Shown: positions 26,108 through 37,852 of the stretch, in pieces
Position numbering within the stretch: the stretch's first letter is position 1
Layout: every line of letters starts with the position of its first letter
Assembly: GCA_003586115.2 (NCBI GenBank)
Contig: QVOM02000029.1
Location: 24,613,348-24,677,347 of the forward strand
Source of the DNA: Salvator merianae
Taxonomy: Eukaryota; Chordata; Lepidosauria; Squamata; Teiidae
Direction of reading: 5' to 3'
Length of the DNA: 64,000 bases
Notes under the pieces: generated by a model
Told to the model about the DNA's origin: nothing
The model's input: the letters and a program-made list of their open reading frames with translations, nothing else
Database searches by the model: none
Program-made: the position numbers and the translations under genes

Positions 26108-27577
26108 CTACCTAGAAAATAATGTAGAGGAAGAGGGAAAACGTATGACCATCCCTTCTCCTTCCTCAAAGTTAACAGTGTCTTCAATGAGAATCATAGT
26201 GTTAGTAACAGTAGTAAGTTCTTTCTTACAGCACTGAGTCATAACACAACATCCCAGCCTAATACACAAATATATTGCTACGATCCCCAGAAGCATAATA
26301 ATGGCCCCAGAGAGTATGCGCTTAAGCCATGTAGGAAAATATGTAACTATGTTAATTAACCAGTCCCATTCCGTCAGCCAGGACCAGCCACTCTGATCCC
26401 CCATGCCGTCCGTATTATGGGTAAGTGTCTGCTCCATGTCAAGTAATTGCATGTGTATGGTTCTGTTTAGCTTATGAAATGTGATTTTACAGGCTCGTCC
26501 TACCACTTCACAAAGACCGCATTTTGCGGCTAAAATAAAATCAAGAGCCAGGGGATAAGCAAGGATTTGTTGGCTCAATTCCCCTATCTCTGCTTGTATT
26601 TCTTCTATAATACGTGCACTTGAGTTTACTATTTTTTTTTTCAGCCTACATGTAAGGCCTATAACACTTTTTCAGTTCTCTTGGGCCATAATTCCGGGGT
26701 ATGCTCCCAGAGTCAGGGCTCCAGTTAACTCACCTCCCTCTACTCTGGCTGCCCCACCTCCAGACAATTGAGCACTGATTAATACTTCATCATTACAGTC
26801 TGGCCCAAGCATTGTTCTGCGATGCTGCTGTAGGAGACTTCTCTTGGTTCTGTCTTTAGTGAAGGTAGAAATTTGTACAGGTAAGGTGAAGTACCCGATC
26901 CCCGCGCATTGCCCTGCTCCGGGGTGGTGATTGGTAGCCCAATTCTTAAAAAAGAACCAAACCTTGGGATCCTTGGTCATCCATCCCACACAATTACTTC
27001 CACTACCAGAGAAGGTAGTGTTCCACATGGGTAAATATGGATATATATCCTGCCAATCGCTAGTATTATAACTAGAAAATTTCTGCAGGGCCTGAGAGAA
27101 GCAGGTCTGTCCCTGTGTGCAGTTGAGCCAAACCTTGTCAGTACAATATGGGTAATTCTGTAATGTCCTGGAAATACGTATCTTCCCCTCGGGGGTATTT
27201 GTAAAGGGTTGGGTCCAATGTAGAGAGGTACCTTCGCTACAATTGTAGGTCTTCCCCCCCCCGCCTTTTTTCCTTTGGAGGAATTTGGTTGCCCAAATTC
27301 CTGCCCCCCCCTTTTTTTTTTTCTGTAGCAGAACGATAATTTGTGGGTACTTGCAGTATTTAGCTTGGTAAACTCTCACAAAATGATGAGCACAGACCCT
27401 TTGCTTATGAGTCTGCTCCCAATCCCAACCAGTAGTCCAGGTGTCCAATTCAGGAATTAAAAGTCTCTGAAATCTTTCTTCTGGTGTCCATTCGGAATCA
27501 TCAAGGTTGAGTCTGGGATTTGCCTCTGCGTTGTCGGCCGTGATGTCTGTCAAGTGGTGAGCTTCTTCTTGGATCAT
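26108..27577 (-). pseudogene. ERV env, one in-frame stop
   Basis: Two open stretches, 27577-26672 and 26671-26108, lie in the same frame. A single TGA at 26672-26674 separates them. The first (301 residues) is surface-unit-like with several NxS/T sites and a furin-type RTKR at residues 243-246. It has no signal peptide at its first Met and is shorter than a usual SU, so the front is probably lost. Two homopolymer-rich stretches encode KKKKGG and RKKGGGG. The second shows an immunosuppressive-domain-like ALDFILAAKCGLC. A CX6C motif follows whose next residue is Lys, where gammaretroviruses have a third Cys. A WLTEWDWL pre-membrane stretch, one transmembrane helix (LSGAIIMLLGIVAIYLCI) and a cytoplasmic tail complete it. 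Env normally mediates entry, but this copy cannot be translated through the stop. Confidence 0.88.
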
Positions 27578-28032
27578 AGATTATAGCAAGGCGATGGCGG
27601 GTGGTGATTGTCAAGGTTCACAGTTATTATAGCTCGCTTATTGTCTTTATGTTCCACAGGCTCCACAGTCTTTTTACAATGCGTCGCGTGCACCCAGGAA
27701 GGGAGACCTTGGCATTTCACAGCTGTATTCGTGGTCAGCAGCACCTGGTAGGGTCCTTTCCAGCAGGGCTCGAGACAGGTTTTGCGCTGGTGGACTTTGA
27801 CCAGGACCCAGTCCCCAGGCTCCAGCACATGCACTGGGTCAGTTGGTGGTGTCGGGAGGGCAGCTGTAACCCTGGGATGCAACAACTTAATAATTTTAAT
27901 TAAAACTGTACAATAGTCAAGAAGAACATCATCCAGTAAAGCAAGTGCAGAAGGACCCTTTGGTGGGTCCACAGGCAGTCTCATAGGCCTACCCAGTTGG
28001 TTCATCTGATACCATACTTCCCAGTTGAACAA
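27574..28032 (-). pseudogene. ERV pol remnant, integrase C-terminal domain
   Basis: The open frame of about 150 residues contains LEPGDWVLVKVH, CLEPCWKGPYQVLL and a tail PSWVHATHCKK. This is the C-terminal DNA-binding fold with the GPY motif of gammaretroviral and related integrases. The N-terminal zinc finger and the catalytic D,D-E core are absent. The frame simply opens near 28032, which looks like a deletion junction. Its stop overlaps the first ATG of the env frame by four bases (ATGA). Confidence 0.9.
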
Positions 28033-29956
28033 TCAACAATATTCAAATCAATTTCCTAAAATTCCTAAAATTTTCTGTATTTATTACCACTGGTCCAAGA
28101 TGCATTATTAGTGTTAAATCAGGCTTTACCATTGTCCTATGCAAATGAGAGCACATTGCAGGATAAAATTAATAATAGATCTAGAAATTAATACCATAGC
28201 ATCATCAAAGCTATTTAAATTGAATTCTAACTAAAGCAGAATAGTACAGTGAAGAAAGTGAAATTTTTGAGCAAATAACAAATCTTTACAACAATTGTAT
28301 CAACTCATCAAAGTCCAATGGGCCTTTGGACTTGAAATACAAGTGCAGGCACCGTTGGTGTAGGCAATCCCAGATCACTGAGCATCACTGTTGTTTCTGG
28401 TCAGCCGATGCCCAGGAATTGACAGGAATCATGCAAATGATAAATCCAAGACACCTGTTCTTTAGCTGCATAACAATAGGCTAGACGATCAAATACCACA
28501 AGCTTATTAAAATAATACAATGTTAACATACTGATACAATCACTGTTGTATGAAAAAAAACACCATGACTACCTCCCCATAAAGAGACAGGACAGAAATA
28601 AAACAATTTAGCAATTTAAGAGATGATGATCATTTGTGACTTGGGCTTTTTTCTTAAATGAAACAGAGTTATGGGCAAACCTTGAACCCACTGCCAACCT
28701 ATCTTCGCACGTCTTCTTCCAACTTGTGGTGGATTACAAAACTTGAAAATAATAGATTGTCATTGATCCAAGGTCGCCAGGTCATCCTTGGATCTCTTGC
28801 TTGAGTTGGTGTTGTACCCAGTTCAAAATAAAGTTTCATAAAATGGCTAGTACAATACCCCCCTTTGTTCCTTTTCATGCTCTTGGGCTGCCGATGGCAC
28901 AAGGAGCTGACTACGTATATCTTCCGTCATCTTTTTATTCTTCCAGTCTTGCATCACCTGTTGGAAAACAGCCTGGAACTCATAGTCATTAAACAAGCCA
29001 CTTCTGGAACATCCAGGGGTTGAAGTGCTGCTTACTGTTGTGTCAGCAGAGCATCCTTTCTTCTTTGGGAGTGTATTGCATTTAAGGTGGGATAAACAAT
29101 TAATAACAGTTAAAAGCTGTCAGTCATCTGTTACGCTGTGTGAAAGTGGACATAGTAGCAAAGATGGTGGTGATTCATTAAGGTGCATGATCTTCACAGG
29201 TTCAGCAGATAAAAAGTTAAAAATTAAAATCCTATTTTAGTACTTCCCCATCCCCCCAAATCTACGAAGGGATCCCATCTCAAAGCCCAGGACACAAAAG
29301 CTGGTAAGATAACAGTATAACAAGGCATAAAATATTAGCCTTTAGTTTAGATGTATGGAACCAAAGCTACTTGTCAGTTTTAACTCAGGTAGCTTAAACA
29401 ATTGTAGAGAAAAGCATTAGCAAATACACAAACAATTGCTAAAATAATGCGGGACAAGTTCCGTTGCTATTACTGAGCAGCACATATAGGGGTATAAAAT
29501 CCAGTTTTCAGAGGTAGGTAGATGAGCCAAAACTTCCCAGCTTAAAACAACTTAATGACAATAATAAAAAACCCAACATAAATTTGACCGTTCTAGACAA
29601 TACCACCTTAAATATATTGGAATAGAGGGTTCAATTAAAGTCACAGATGGTTGGAAAGATCTTTCAGAATATACATATAAGCAGACAAGAAGCACAAATT
29701 CACTGAGGACTGAAGTTTAAATATCAATAAATATCAATATTTCATGAGCTAAAGAAATAAACATATAAAACACCCACTGAATGACGGTACCTCACCAGTA
29801 ACATTTTCTCCTTTGATCAATATGCAGTTCCTAGTAGCATTTGTTTGGTTTACTTTATGTTTAAATAAATCACTATACATGTAAGATAAGGGTTAAACCA
29901 AGTTAAGATTACGTTTGTGATCGATAGTGAGCATTCATAATACAATTTAAGATTTA

Positions 29957-30149
29957 TAGTTTCATAGTTTCTTAGAATCATAGAGCTGGAAGGGACCTCC
30001 AGGTTCATCGAGTCCAACCCCCTGCTTCATGCAGGATTCAGAGTTAGAGGCCAGTAGAGGGCGCTCATCCCCTCCACACGGCAGACAAGGGCCCTAAACT
30101 CCAACCCTCCCACCGAAAGATCAGTGCCTCAGCCTTGCGTGCCTCTGAC
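29957..30149 (-). mobile_element. tRNA-headed SINE with CR1 tail
   Basis: On the minus strand the tRNA-related head (aggcacgcaaggctgagg) leads into cttgtctgccgtgtggagg and gcgccctctactggcctc. A CR1 3' end follows (gcagggggttggactcgatg, then ctatgattcta). The head matches the SINE at 61648, which has a different tail. It is the innermost insertion in the nest. Confidence 0.8.
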
Positions 30150-30159
30150 TTTAGCTAGG

Positions 30160-30900
30160 TTCTGCAAATTCACAAGCACCCAAGAGACTAGAGAGTTTTC
30201 CTTCTTTGGAAACACACTCACACACAGAAAAAGGCTTTCAAAAGAAGTGATTGGTACAACTAGAACACAGTGACCCACAGCAGAATATTTAAGATAAAAA
30301 ATCCTTTCAGAAACAATATATTTTGGTAAGAATAGTTTTCAAAGTGAAAAAAATGACATTAAAAGGTCCTGTCCCTTTTTATCTGCAATATACACTTCTT
30401 GATTTCTGTAAATATGATTTTGTGGCAATTTTGTGCTGTGTCTGGCTGGATGGACAAACCAGATTCCTCTTTGGCTGTTCCAGCAAGCTTCCTTTTTAAA
30501 CATTACACAGTTATTTATCAGAACATCCAAACAATTAACACCTAGACAAATTCCTAATGACTCATCCCAATTTTTTTTTTCTTCTGCATCAAGAAACACT
30601 CACTCATCTCTCATACAAAAACACAAAACAACACCAAAACAGTCTAAAGATTAAACTTGAAGATCTGAAATGGAAATTTCAAAATGCTTAAAGACTTGCA
30701 AAGTTATATTATATTTGCATATAACTAGTACAAAGTTAGGCAGTCTTAAGATTAAGCAAGGAAATATCTGCCTATACAGCAAGCCTCCAAACAAATACAC
30801 ACTCTCACATGTGCAATCATAAACCCAAGTTTCATTCAGTTCAGCAGACTGCACACAAGCACATGGCTCACTTCCATGCATGGACAGATCTGCCTGCCTG
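30160..30900. other. ERV interior next to the SINE, no gene
   Basis: AT-rich; the opposed ORFs at 30339-30654 overlap each other and contain no domain motifs. Confidence 0.4.
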
Positions 30901-32149
30901 TATTAACATATACTTACACCTCTGATAAAGCTTTGCTAAAAAATCCATAACCAGGCACACAAGAGCATACATGCACACCAACACCAGTCAGTTCTTTCTT
31001 GTGTACAGGAATGCAGCAATTCATGCGACCAAAAAGAAACTTTAACAGCTACAATTATTGAAGAACTCCCACACAGTAGTGCATTTACTTTCCGTAGGCC
31101 AGTCATTCTTAACATTAATTAACAAAAATGCACAGCATCAACAAGCAAAGGAAGAAGAAATCTAATTATTAATAGCAACTATAGATATAAAGCTTTTACA
31201 CTGGAAAAGAAGCAAGAGACACAAACTGCAGCAGTTGTCGTCCCCGGGGTAACTTTATTGTTATTGCTGCCATCAAGCCAGTGCAAGCCCCTACATATAC
31301 TCCTGCTTGTTAAGCTTTTGGTTTTGAGGGAGGTGAAAAAGGCAGAAAGACAACTGCACCCCAAAACATTCATCTGTTGGCTCAGTATGTATGTATGTCT
31401 ATTTATATACCGCACTCTCAATAAAATCTTCAACTTACACAAGGTATAGCAAGATACAAATAAAAAAAACTTCAAAATGCATCATGTAATCATGAAATAT
31501 AAAATGCACAGCAACAGCAACAGCAAAATATTCAAGTTTTTGTTTGGTTGTTTCTCCTTCCCAGGGCCCCCCAAAGCCTGTAGGTTTTTCCGATCCTCAT
31601 AATCAGCAGTCAGCTGAGTCATCCCCTTTCTCAGGCTCAATTCTTGTGTTCCTCCCTCATCCCCATCTGGGGGTGCGGTAGGAATTCGGGATCATAAGAC
31701 AACTCTCTTCTCTCTTCCCCTTTAAAATAGGAAGGGAGAGAATCATCTCTGGGATCACAGGTCCTTAGGGAGACACCTGTCAAGGAAAAAAGTTTTTCTT
31801 TTCTTTTGTTTTACTCCCTTCCCCAGTGTCTCCTGAAGCCTGTGGGCTTCCCCCGATCTTCATCAGAGTAACTGCAGAAGAACCTTTGGTGCCTCTGCCT
31901 TTCCCTGGGATTGCAATCCCCAAGGGAGACACTGGTTAAGGGAGCAAGGCTTAGTAACTATCCCAAACATTTCCTCTAAGGTATCCCATTATGGTATCTC
32001 CATAAACACTGGATATTCTATATACCTTAGCTATGGATCCCTTCCAGGGCACAAAGTCAAATGATTATCATGGCCATCTCTTTTCCCCAGCTAGCCTTTT
32101 TTCTAGAAAAAAAAAACCCACATTTTTGCAGCCCAAGAGCATCAAGCAA

Positions 32150-32455
32150 TCAGTAATATATTTCCCATTTTGAATAGGTTTTCCCCCCAGAAGTCAAAAT
32201 TCCTCTATAAGCCCAAATTTGTCTAAAATCATGCACAACCCCCAATGCGTAGCAAGAATCAGTATAAATGTCAACAGTTTTCCCTTCAGCCCATCTGTTG
32301 TTCCTTCTTAGTGCTACCATCTCAGCTGAAAACACCCCTGCTAGATAAGCAGATCCCAATACTTCGTATTATGAACAAACTGCGTATCCAGCTACTTTCT
32401 TTCTTATTTAACTGTATAAGCAAAACCCATCCACATACAGTTCTATATCCTCAGG
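32150..32455 (-). pseudogene. ERV pol remnant, RNase H domain
   Basis: Minus-strand translation shows the start of RNase H (LYVDG, KVAGYAV, YEVLGSAYLAG). VFSAEMVALRR (second catalytic position, Glu) and VDIYTDSCYALGVVHDF (third, Asp) follow, then GILTSGG. RNase H removes genomic RNA during reverse transcription. Stops occur near 32400 and the domain ends about 100 residues in, so it is a fragment. The order matches gammaretroviral pol. Confidence 0.85.
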
Positions 32456-34436
32456 GCTGTGCAGGAGCTGCGATGGGTCCACGCTGCAAATCCGGGGCGA
32501 GCAGCGTCCGGGAATTGTTGTCAATTCCCAAAGCCCAGGCAAACGCGGAGCTGTAGAAAGAAACTCTAAATCTCACAGAAAAGAAGAGACACAGACAAAG
32601 CACTTTTTGGTCAGAAAGGACCAACACTCCTCTCATAGAGATAAGTGCAGTCGGTTACTGATAATTTCCAGTCTAAAATTCATGAGTGACCCAGACTCTG
32701 AGCCTGCATTTGTTATTAGGTCAAGTGTCAAACCAAAAAACAATGCAGCATGAAAACTAGCATATTCTGGTACATTTTGTAATAACAAATGATAGTTTAC
32801 ATTCTTTAATCCCTGAGAAGCTTGCTTTATCTGCTAGTGCTCTTTATTTTTTAACCAGTAAAGCTTCACACAGCATTTGTTTTTACTAAAGCAAGGCCAA
32901 TGTTTGTGTAATTTTGTAATTTGTGTAATTAATCAAAGGAAATTAATATTGATATATTTCCTCATTTTATGTCCTGAAAATAGTTTAATTCTTCCTCATT
33001 TCACCTTCCTGTCACATGCCTGTTTAGAACAGTCTTACAGGAATTCTTAACCAAGAAACATACATAATCTTTTTTTTTCTCAAACACAAACCAGATATTC
33101 TTGTATTCTGGCAACATCACTTGCCTATTTGACCACATCTATAGTCTCTCTCAACGAACCTTTCTCGACTTCCTTTTCCTATCTGCTATATCTCTATATA
33201 CCAAACTCCCTTCTTACAAAGATTGCCAACATTTGAGGAGGCAACATCATCATTTTACTTACTTTACTTTACTTACACTAAACACAACATGTAACACATT
33301 CCATTTTATACAATAAGTCATTTTCTGAAAAGTTAAGGGGAAACAAGAGCTTAGAAGGAAAACATGTCCTTCTGTTAGCAGACACAAACACAGACACAAA
33401 ACACAAATAGTGACAGACTCAATGCTTCTCTCAATGCTTCCAGTTCTTTTATTGGTACGTGCACAACTCTAGAATACTTTTAGAGGAGAGGCAGTCAATT
33501 TTCTCCTTTTCAGCCACATTTTTTTCATTTCAAATTGTACTTTAGCTTGAGCTCATTAGTTCATAGCTTCATTTCAAAGAGGCCAGCTAATGGCCTGAGG
33601 CCTCATTTAGACCATTTGGAGAACACATCCCACACTAGGAGGTTTTCTGCAAGCAGCCAGGATATCCTTAAAATCAACCGGTCTTTATTAAAAATCCCTA
33701 TCAAAGGAAACTACAGTTTACAGATTCCCACTAGTTTCCAAATTCTATAACCCCTTTAATAACAAATCCTAGCCCCACCTTTATATACATGGTTAGTGTG
33801 CTAGTGACCCTTTGATAGACAATCTGCCTCCCCTGGAAAACTTCACACCCATTCTCAGCACTACTCATTCTACACAGACTCAAACACATACACATTTGCA
33901 AAACACAATCACACGGCACCCTGTTTTCCAGTGAGATGCACCTTGCCTACATTAATCCCAATGTCCCCATTCATCTTAAGCACCCTTAGGAATTCTATCC
34001 CTAGGTAGTGGGAACCCTGATCCCACTTCAAATAGCTTAAGGCATGTGAAACTTCCAAAGTTTCAAGTAAACTTCAAGTAAACTTCTCAAGTTTACCCAC
34101 CAAGTCCCTCACTTGGATTTGAGTCTTTCCCAAAGACTCTGATGTTCCCTACGTCAGGCTTGCGTACTGCACGCTAAGCTTATTACTCACCAGTCTTCTC
34201 TTTGAAGGCTGCTGCCGGCTCTCCTCTGTGGCGTACCGCACGTCCACAGTCCACAAGGTACCAATCACAAATCCCCCATAAACATTCCAGGATGAAACCT
34301 CTCCGGGATTAAGAGTGGCTGGCATCCAGCAGCTCCCGCAAGATATCTCCACTGCCCTATGGGGAAAAGTCCCCTCTAATGGCGCCAAGACAGGGAGGTA
34401 ATCTCACGAGTCGGAACGCCAATACCAGCTCATCTT

Positions 34437-34454
34437 ATCCGAGTCACGGCTCCA
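34437..34454 (-). other. ERV primer binding site, tRNA-His type
   Basis: Three bases inside the 5' LTR, the minus strand reads TGGAGCCGTGACTCGGAT. From memory this is complementary to the 3' end of vertebrate tRNA-His (ending ACGGCACCA) with one mismatch. Histidine-type primers are known from HERV-H-like gammaretroviral lineages. Confidence 0.75.
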
Positions 34455-34457
34455 AAC

Positions 34458-34927
34458 TGTCAAAGAAGAATTACTCACAAGGAGAGAAGTTTCATCAACC
34501 CAGAATTGTTTATTTAGATACACACAAGCGCTTGTGGGAGGCTCAGTTAAGCTGAGTGACTCCCTGAATACAGTTTAGCGAAGGCTTTTATAATGTAAAT
34601 GATATTGTAATTGTTTACATAACAGGAAATCTCATTACCCCTCCCATTAGGTCAGTATGCTCCTAAGTTTCCTTTTCCCTGGAATTATCAGGGTTAGGTC
34701 AGGTCCTTCTTACTCCGAAATCACTGTTTCAGGGCCCCTGCTTGCATAAACTAAGATATTAAACAATTCTACGAAAAAGTGTTACAAAGGACAAAGAAAG
34801 GCAAAGGACAAGGACAGAGGAAGTATTGCAAATATTTCTTCATGCAGCCCTTATGTCTTAGCTATTAAGCTTTAAGTTTAAACACCCCTCTTAGGCCCTT
34901 AACCTGAATTTATACGGTTCTTTCACA
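34458..34927 (-). repeat. ERV 5' LTR
   Basis: This is a 470-bp copy of the LTR at 25607-26076 with the same ends, TATA box and poly(A) signal. It is followed by GGCG at 34928-34931, the second copy of the 4-bp target duplication. Because env and integrase lie on the minus strand, this is the promoter-bearing 5' LTR. Confidence 0.97.
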
Positions 34928-34931
34928 GGCG

Positions 34932-35277
34932 CCATCCCTGTTTGGGTTTCGGCATCTGGTAAAGACCTTTCTCTTTGCCCAGGCATATGGGCCTTGACCT
35001 TCTGAGAAGCCCCCCTCATTGCTGCTGGACTGTTGTATTATTGGATTAGGGTGGTTTTGGGGTAGGGGCTATGAAATACTTTTTATGATGTTTTTATAAT
35101 GTCTTTATAGTGTTTTTATTGTTATAGTTTTGGTATGCGTTGTAAGTTTTTTGTATGTTTTATGCTGTTTTATCATGTTTTTATGGTGTTTTGTTATAAT
35201 AGTTTTAGTATGTTTTGTAAGCCACCTTAGGACCCCTCGGTATAGGGCAGGGTAGAAATTGAAGTTAAAGTAAAGTA
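34932..35277 (+). mobile_element. L2-clade LINE 3' end and UTR (second piece)
   Basis: It continues the LINE directly after the ERV (ccatccctgtttgggtttcgg). The UTR is T-rich with repeated ttttta/tgttttat units. It ends with the L2-type terminal sequence gtaagccacctta, then gggcagggtagaaatt. MITE sequence resumes at about 35276. Confidence 0.85.
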
Positions 35278-35415
35278 TCCACACTGCAAGTCCTGGAGGC
35301 CTGGTATAGGTCTGTTCCTGCCCTCGCAGTGCAAATGGCCACCACAATGTGGAGTCTTGTACTCTCTAGAATGATCTTAATATACTGTTCTAGGCTGTAC
35401 AGTGTGAACAGATCT
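35276..35415. mobile_element. MITE family A, right part
   Basis: Sequence from tccacactgcaagtcctgg to agtgtgaacagatct matches the end of other family copies, such as the reverse complement of the one at 50933. The right terminus is followed by ATG, the same 3 bp that precede the left terminus at 21964. Confidence 0.8.
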
Positions 35416-35600
35416 ATGGTTCCCATCACTTTACCTGGAGCTGATCTTAAGCTGACTGGTCTGTAATTTCCTGGGTCATCTCTGGATTCTTTTCTGAAGA
35501 TAGGTATTACATTTGCTACCCTCCAGTGATCAGGCACAGAGCCTGATCTTAGGGAAATATTATATACAGTATTTTGGCTAGAAGCTCAGAAATTTCACAT
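35416..35600 (-). pseudogene. CR1-clade LINE, upstream RT segment (second piece of the 21111 copy)
   Basis: Minus-strand translation gives PDHWRVANVIPIFRKES followed by DDPGNYRPVSL, the start of a CR1 reverse transcriptase. It ends where the MITE right terminus begins. Together with 21111-21963 it forms one RT region cut by the insertion, because the protein order continues across the gap. The outer 5' limit of this copy is uncertain. Confidence 0.85.
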
Positions 35601-36529
35601 CTGAATTCTGTTAGAAGGATTAACAGCAGTGAGGACTAGTTGTCTTGAAAAAAAAATACTCAGAGGACAAAACAAAGGCTACCTCTAATTGTTTGTTTGT
35701 TTTGTTATATATAACCTGTTTTGCAAATTGTAGTTCATATTACATAAACATGAGCAAACTCCTTTCTCATGTGGATAGTTTTGTACCATACTTTACAATG
35801 GACCATGCACAGTTTTGGAGGGGGGGGGGGAATGGAAGAGCAAAATTCATTTGAGACAGTCGCTTTTTGAAGGGGAACATCAGTGCTTGTGAAATTGTAT
35901 ATTCATAGTTTTTTATCTGCACAGCAGTCACACAGGTTATTAGATCACAGACCTAATATTCAGGTGGGAAACAATAGTTGCCTGTTTAAATCTCTAGTGC
36001 AGACATGTGTATTTGAGCTCTGGCTTGTGCAGGAAGGGTTGGAATGACATTTGGAAAAGAAGTGCCACTCTCTGCCATGAAAAACCATCAATTTAAACAT
36101 TTAATGGAAATATATACCCTCAACAGTTTATATTCCTTAAAAATATGGGGTGGAGGGGTTCTATTTCCAAATCATCAGTTGCATAATGATTTGCATTATG
36201 CTTCCTCTGTTTTGGCAATATGTAAGTTGCCACTCTAAGCAGCTTTTATTCTGTGTCCTTCAAAATTTTTAGTAAAGGAAAAGTTGATTCATATCCTGTG
36301 TTTTTAGCTTTTTGTCACAAAATATCAAAATGGATATTTGTAATGTAAAAGTCAAGGTGTTCTTTTTTTACATTTTGCTTTTTTTTTTTTTTTTTGCATA
36401 GATTTTTATGATGTTTCCCAATATCTTTACCAAAAAATGGTTTCTTTACCATAGAAATTGTCGCTTTTGCTACATGTTGTGATTAGAATGTATGATTTTG
36501 CTTTAAGGAAGTCCCCACACAGACATAAA
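35601..36529. other. no gene recognised
   Basis: Intron with a G run (35818-35831) and a T run (36379-36397). No repeat ends were found. Confidence 0.5.
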
Positions 36530-37091
36530 GGGCCTGTTCACACTTACAACGGTATAACTAACACGGTTCGGGCTGGTAGGGTTCAGGTACAGAGAGAGGT
36601 CTTAGCATCTGTCAGCACTGGAACACTCTGCAAGCCAACCAGCGCTGGACGCAGTGCAAATGGGAGCGTACTAATTCAGTAGCTGTGTTTGAACCCAAAG
36701 GGTCTGTGTTTGAACCAAGAGGGTCTCTGTTTGAACCCAGAGGGTCTGTGTTTGAACCTAGAGGGCCTGTGTTCGGACCTGTGTCCAAAAACACCACCAG
36801 AGTCCAGACCCCAAGGTCCGAACCGGGGTGCGAACCAGCAGACTGCGCCTGCATCCCCACCCCACCACCATTTTGAACCCAGAAATGGTGCGAACGCACC
36901 TTCCCTGATCCTCATCTGATCGTGCAGGTCGGGTTGGAGGCTACACATTAGTTGATCATAGCTGGTTGGATTCAGGTAAGCATCAGGTGGGCTTTGGTAG
37001 ATTTCGGGTCAGCTGGGGCTGTTTGCAAGTGCGGATCCTGCGTTCTAGCATGCGTCCTGAAATGTACCACTCGCTAAGTGCGAACAGGCCC
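36530..37091. mobile_element. MITE family B copy
   Basis: Left end gggcctgttcacacttac; right end taagtgcgaacaggccc; target duplication AAA on both sides. The centre holds four tandem units of about 20 bp, gggtctgtgtttgaacc-like (36700-36790). Confidence 0.9.
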
Positions 37092-37150
37092 AAAGTTTAC
37101 AAGATGACTTTGATTCAACAACAAATTCTGTTCCTCACAGCTGTGATGAT

Positions 37151-37640
37151 GAAATAAGGTGATGAGAAGCATATGGTCACCACATAAAAATAGATTAGTA
37201 GTGCAAAGTGTAGTCTAGGAGCTGTGAAATAGGTTTAAAAAAAAAAAGGTGCAGGCTAGCCTATGCATAAGCCTCAAAGCTCACATGAACTTCAGTGCTG
37301 GACTCTGTGGGCTCTGAAGTGCTAGGAATGAAGGTTCCTAGTCTCAGAACCACCAGAGAACCCATTTTGATGGTGTGCTTCATTTTTTAAACTAGGATAT
37401 GCTTCTGTGTCCCAGACAAAGCTGTGTTGGTCTACTCATAGACCTCAATATCTACCGGTAATCCAGATCAAAGTCCCCTTGAACTGGATTATGCTCCATT
37501 CTATGCAGACGGAACATACAAGCAATGGGTGAGGACATACCAGCAATGGGTGCAATTCTGCATTAATGTGTGGAAGGGCAGTTCATAGTCTCCTTCTGGA
37601 ACCTAATGACTAGTGCAGAAGGACCCTGTATTCCTAAAAT
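37151..37640. repeat. dispersed repeat, first copy (MITE family D-like)
   Basis: The first 290 bp closely match 44779-45085 (aaataaggtgatgagaagca, then gctagcctatgcataa). The sequence includes the family D hairpin and ends near gtgcagaaggaccc at 37613-37626. Confidence 0.7.
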
Positions 37641-37852
37641 ATGTTTGGGATACAGCATTTAAGGCAGGTGGTAGACTAGTGTTCACAGTACACTTCACTT
37701 TGTTAGGATCTTCACAACCATAAAAAGAGTCACTGGAAGTGTGAGGTGCACCATCCATACACTTCACAGTTCAAATTCTCACAATCTACAAAGCCAGTCA
37801 ACAAAATTATATGTCTTTTCTCTATAAACAGACACGTCAGAAATGTTCTACA

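Larger units (their letters stand above)
28033..32149. other. ERV internal stretch of unclear origin
   Basis: This is AT-rich sequence without a coherent frame. It contains a SINE at about 29957-30149 and an L2-type tail at about 31383-31455 (tatttatataccgcactc). An imperfect direct repeat lies at about 31558-31640 and 31815-31900 (aaagcctgtaggtttttccg against gaagcctgtgggcttccccc). Small ORFs such as 28699-28902 (-) show no domain I recognise. Confidence 0.5.
26077..34457 (-). mobile_element. ERV internal region, gammaretrovirus-like, heavily deleted
   Basis: The internal part is 8.4 kb. In viral order it holds the primer site (34437-34454) and a leader with a short ORF at 34149-34388. About 1.7 kb without recognisable gag follows, then an RNase H remnant (32150-32455) and about 4 kb of AT-rich sequence with a SINE and an L2-type tail. 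It ends with the integrase C-terminus (27574-28032), env (26108-27577) and polypurine tract. Gag, protease, most of RT and most of integrase are missing or unrecognisable. 32456-34436 (2 kb) is too short for the usual gag-pro-RT, while 28033-32149 is too long for the lost part of pol. Deletion and foreign insertion must both have occurred. Confidence 0.85.

Noticed and set aside
28699..28902. ERV gag or RT fragment
   Set aside because: No retroviral motif is visible in the translation and its position between RNase H and integrase does not fit gag.
36612..36948. Repetitive ORFs on both strands (SNTDPLG / FEPRGS units)
   Set aside because: They translate the 20-bp tandem units of a family B MITE.
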